Origin: Cricetomys ansorgei
Taxonomy: Eukaryota > Chordata > Mammalia > Rodentia > Nesomyidae
Length of the DNA: 64,000 bases
Reading direction: 5' to 3'
NCBI GenBank assembly: GCA_026225945.1
Contig: JAMJFZ010000239.1
Coordinates: 29,989,501 to 30,053,500, forward strand
Each line of letters starts with the position of its first letter. Position 1 is the first letter of the stretch. The position numbers and the translations under genes are program-made. Of this stretch, positions 60,357 through 64,000 are shown in pieces. The notes beneath the pieces are model-generated. The model was not told the origin of the DNA. It searched no databases and saw nothing but the letters and a program-made list of their open reading frames with translations.

Positions 60357-60645
60357 AGATAAATTCCCAACTTCCTCAATAACTGTAAAAATTTGTGCTC
60401 CCATCAGCAATGGACGAGAGTTCCCCTTACTCCACATCCTTGACAACATGAGCTATAACTTGCTTTATTGATCTTAGCCATTCTGACAGGTGTAAGATGA
60501 AATCTGAGAGTACTTTTGATTTACATTTATCTGATAGCTAAGGATGTTGAATATCTTTTCTTTAAACATTTGAACATTTCTTTAAGTGTTTCTTAGCCAT
60601 TTGAGTTCTCTTTATTGGTAATTCTGTTTATATCTGTACCCCTTC
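60357..60645 (-). mobile_element. L1 distal ORF2, part 2 of the split element
   Basis: Antisense: CTCCCATCAGCAATGGACGA, CCCCTTACTCCACATCCTTG, GCCATTCTGACAGGTGTAAG, TAGCTAAGGATGTTGAATAT, TTTCTTAGCCATTTGAGTT. Same strand and expected order relative to the 3'UTR at 57150-58630. Confidence 0.88.
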
Positions 60646-60646
60646 C

Positions 60647-60705
<59 letters not shown>

Positions 60706-60729
60706 TCTATCTATCTATCTATTTATTTA
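60646..60729. repeat. (TTTA)n-(TCTA)n microsatellite
   Basis: About 14 TTTA units, then four TCTA units. Its place at the low-coordinate end of an antisense L1 3'UTR suggests an expanded A-rich L1 tail. The Tyr/Leu/Phe/Ile-repeat frame is an artefact. Confidence 0.95.
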
Positions 60730-61420
60730 ACTTATTTTTCTTCTATCATTTAATACATGTCAACACCCCTCCTACCCTTCCTCTATTCTTCCCAGTTTCC
60801 CCATTTTCCTTCTTCTCCTATTATATACCCTCCCTGCCTCCACCCACTCATCCCCACCCCTGCTTCTTCCCATAGATAAGACAGCATTCCAGAGTTGCTG
60901 CTCGAACAGAGCACAACAAGATGGGACAAGGCCAGGCACTAGTCCCTACATCGAGAAAGAACTAGCCAACCTAGCTTGAGGAAATGAGTCACAAGGATAG
61001 GCAAAAGTGTCAGAGAACCCTGACCTACACTCTAGCCTGTAGGGTCACTGCAAAAACACCAAGCCAGACAACACATAACATGTCTAGGAGACTCTGAAGA
61101 TTCTTTGCTACTTCAGCCATTGAAGAACTCCAAGAATGCTGGTCTGTTGACTCTGTGACACTTGCTCTTCTGATGTCCCCAACCCTTCTGGCTCCAGAAA
61201 TCCTTCCTACCCCTCTTCTTTGAGCTTTCCAGAGCTTTGCATGATGTTTGGCTCTGGGCCTCTGCATCTGTTCCCATCCACTGCTGGAAGAAACCTCACT
61301 GATGGTGACTGTGTTAGGTACTGATCTATGAGTAGAACTAGATATCAGTAGAAATCATCGAGCTATCCACTCTCTAGTTCCTGGCCTACCCTGTTGAAAC
61401 TTGGTTTAAATATTCATAAT
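60730..61420 (-). mobile_element. Second L1 3'UTR inserted next to the split L1
   Basis: Antisense: CCCTCCTACCCTTCCTCTAT, AGTTGCTGCTCGAACAGAGC, TCTGCATCTGTTCCCATCCA, CTGCTGGAAGAAACCTCACT, TTAGGTACTGATCTATGAGT. The 80-codon antisense frame lies within this non-coding 3'UTR. Confidence 0.75.
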
Positions 61421-62829
61421 ACATAATGCAACGGTGTTAGGTAGCTAGTCACATATTGGTGAGATTAGAGAATATGAGGGCTGTACTTCCTCTTAATCAG
61501 TGACTTTGTGCAATTGAGGGCTGAAACTGAAGGAATAATTATTGGTCATGGAAATGAGATTGTAGTCATATTTTCAGTCTAAGGTTCATTTTGAACTTTT
61601 AGTAAGGTCACTTATACCTATCTAAACCCAGTTTCCAGTGTTTTAAGCCACATTTGTGTTTGTGTGCCTATATAAATGTCTGTGTATCTAAGTATCTGTC
61701 ATCTATCTATCTATAATCTATGTGCACACACATGCACATTCATGAGGGTATATCAGGACAGTTTCTAGTAAAGAACAATTGTATACCATTATCTCCCCTG
61801 TAATCAAAATGGGTCTCCCAGTAGACAGAAAAGGACCCCAAGAAAACTTGTCTGCTACAGAGACTTTATAAACATATAAAAACCCAAATACAACATAGAT
61901 CACTGTAATGGTCCCTTTGGCTACTGCCCACTCTTTTCTTAAGAATGCTTTACATTATACTTTAAGAAACCCTTTGACCAAAAAATGTGGAGAAACAGAT
62001 TCGGTGACAAAAGTGCTTCAAGTTTGAGATGCAGCTCTTCTAATGAATAACTGAGTGTAGTTTTTGGTAAGTTTTATACATTTGCTAAGGATTTTTCCAT
62101 GGATACAGTAGAGACCATATTAGAACTTACATTATAAACCTGGTGAAGCAATTTCTGCATGGAGAGATGCCTTTTAGATATTCTGCTTATTTTGTCAAAA
62201 TAAGCAGATTATTGTCAAAAACATTGTTCAAGCATAACCAGTACTGTATAGAAATAGAAATCTGTCTTCTGCAGGTTTTCTACATGTATTTTTAAAAATA
62301 AAATGCTAACCAGCATATTTAACCTGTTGACAAAAGCCACTGACGTCCCTCCTAATATAGAGAACTACAATGGTTGGTCTAGAAAAATTCAAGAGAGTAT
62401 GGTGAATAAGAGCAGAATTCCTCAGTCCCTCCACATGTGCATGTCACCCAGATCTGGATTAAGCATTCCTATTACTGAAGGCCCTTAGGAATCTGGGGGC
62501 CCCTGGGCTAACTATGAGAAAAACCAGCCCTGTTTAAAATGAGTCTGTGGAGATTTTTCAATGCTATGCATCTATAATCCTTTAAAATTAAAATTACCTT
62601 TAAAATGGGACTTTACACAAGCTCATGTTATGTTTATCAATATGGCTTCTGTAAGTCTTCAAAATAAGTTTATATGAAGAAAAGGATCTCTGTGGGCAGA
62701 CAGCTAAAGCAAAATACAAAATACTAGCAAAAACATTGAGACTTATGGCAGCAAATGTCTTTCTGCATAGAGAGATGTCATTTAAACAAATCTTGAATAT
62801 CACCCAAGATAACCAAATTGTGTAGTTAT
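61421..62829. other. No recognised family; one perfect hairpin
   Basis: Apparently unique DNA with a short (TCTA)n run near 61698-61712 and the hairpin at 62182-62208. Confidence 0.5.
62182..62208. repeat. Perfect 12-bp hairpin, 3-base loop
   Basis: Arms TCTGCTTATTTT and AAAATAAGCAGA around GTC. No known element recognised around it. Confidence 0.85.
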
Positions 62830-62912
62830 ATCAGAGGTACACAAACTTTCTATCAAGACACAGGCTGCAAGAATTTCAGGTTTCGCAAGCCAAATGGAGA
62901 CACAAAGAATAG
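62830..62912 (+). mobile_element. Possible old hAT-type DNA transposon fragment
   Basis: ATCAGAGGTACACAAACTTT, TATCAAGACACAGGCTGCAA and GGTTTCGCAAGCCAAATGG follow, base for base with decay, the start of a mammalian hAT-type element I remember (CAGAGGTTGGCAAACTTT, then GGCTTTGCGGGCCATATGG). Family not assigned. Confidence 0.45.
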
Positions 62913-63828
62913 AATACAAATAACTATCAAAAAGAAAAAATCCACAAAATTGAATTTGGGAGTTCAAAGTCAATGTTCCCAATTATCTTGATTCCTTGTA
63001 AATGTTTCTATATGTTATGGGCTTTATAGTCTGGTCCAAACTTGCGTGTTTGAAGATTTTGGCTTGAACTTAACAGTATATGTAGAAAAGCCTGTAGTTA
63101 GGTAATATGTGTTGGGCCATGTTCTGAAGGTGGACCCAAATTTTTCAGTAAATCTTTATTAGAAAAGGAGGGGGCAGCAGAGACTTTCTCCCTTGCCTAC
63201 ACTCAAGTCAGTACATAGCAAGAAGTGGTAACACAGAAGGCAGGGTAGCAGCCATACCAGAAAACAACCCTGGCAACACCTTGTACTTGAACTTCTAGAC
63301 CCCCAAATGGTGACAAAGTATGTTTGTTATTTATACTATCTGTTCTGTAATAAAAATCTATGTGATATTTTGTTATAGCAGGTGAACTAGATTAAGATAG
63401 TTTGAAAAGACCATTCTTAACCCTATACCATATAAAAGCAGGTGGCCTGCAATAGTGTACTGATCTTAAATGTACATAATCAAAAAACTGTTGCAGAAAC
63501 ATTTTTCTTGAATGTAATTGTGAAATTGCATGTGGAATGACACATGGGGGTGCAGTATCATCTATTTGATGAAAAATCCTGCTTAGTCCTTTTTGTAAGA
63601 ACTCTTCTGTCTACCCTGATTGCAGAAATCAGATAGTCTCCGCTTTCTACTAAGAACTTCCACTTAAATTTAGTATTACGTCTTCTGTATTGTTCTAACA
63701 TCATGACTTAACATTTCTGACCTTCCACCCTATCATAATGTTACGAAGAAGACACACGTGATGCTTACAAATGTTTGCAAATAAATTGTTTCTTAAATAG
63801 CCACTCTGCAGCCATTTCATGATCTGTA

Positions 63829-63829
<1 letters not shown>
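62913..63829. other. No recognised feature
   Basis: Apparently unique DNA; no frame or repeat recognised. Confidence 0.5.
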
Positions 63830-63875
<46 letters not shown>

Positions 63876-63889
63876 CGCTGCGCGCGCTA
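63830..63889. repeat. (GT)n passing into GC-alternating tract
   Basis: About 17 GT units followed by GCGCGCGTGTGCGCTGCGCG and GCGC, almost entirely alternating purine and pyrimidine, the composition most prone to left-handed Z-DNA. Confidence 0.95.
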
Positions 63890-64000
63890 TATTACTGCTG
63901 GTTAGCTTTAACAGTGATAGAAGGTACTCTAAACTACTAGAGGAAAAAGGTAATAGTCAATCTTATCCACCTGTGAAACCTGCAAACAACAGTACTGACT
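63890..64000. other. No recognised feature to window end
   Basis: Short unrecognised flank. Confidence 0.5.

Overview
The window looks like intergenic or deep-intronic nuclear DNA of a muroid rodent. It is AT-rich, has no CpG island, and no open reading frame exceeds 138 codons. It is crowded with rodent repeats: B1, B2/B3 and B4-type SINEs, rodent L1, MaLR/ERVL-type LTRs and class II ERV-type LTRs. The longest frames come from repeats (19-bp minisatellite, GA/GAA and CT tracts, L1 remnants) or are chance frames. I found no supportable protein-coding exon, tRNA, rRNA, CRISPR array or bacterial/viral gene. Most repeat copies are visibly diverged, and the species cannot be fixed from sequence alone (mouse, rat, hamster, vole and deer-mouse relatives all remain possible).

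Layout: 1-2928 is a broken sense-strand L1 (leader, ORF1, first half of ORF2), abutting MaLR-like LTR sequence and a palindromic segment up to about 3.85 kb. From 3.85 to 19 kb is mostly unrecognised DNA with microsatellites, an LTR-like fragment (8.36-8.78 kb), two copies of a TGT...ACA solo LTR family (9.6 and 11.5 kb), a B1 (10.6 kb), a B3 (14.8 kb), and a TATA-plus-splice-donor arrangement near 12.8 kb. 19.9-22.05 kb holds an LTR/RMER-like repeat with B1-derived modules and an ERVL-type LTR. 24.7-27.7 kb is a pile-up of old L1 pieces, an isolated antisense L1 5'UTR-like block, a B1 and striking simple repeats. 28-45 kb carries two more solo LTRs of the same family, several L1 3' ends, SINEs and a MaLR internal/LTR remnant.

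45-54 kb is sparser. Its main feature is a 205-bp direct duplication (48.88 and 50.97 kb), one copy of which has promoter-like and splice-donor-like sequence. 54.5-61.4 kb is the most composite part: an old antisense L1, a solo LTR with TATA box and poly(A) signal, SINEs, and an antisense L1 whose distal ORF2 segment is missing and replaced by an RMER-like element flanked by two inverted blocks of one 19-bp minisatellite. The end of the window is mostly unrecognised DNA, a possible hAT-type fragment and a GT/GC Z-DNA-type tract.

No genes work together here. The interest lies in nested insertion history, target-site duplications that can be read directly, and two candidate non-coding promoter/first-exon arrangements. 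Family names rest on remembered consensus features, not on a database search.
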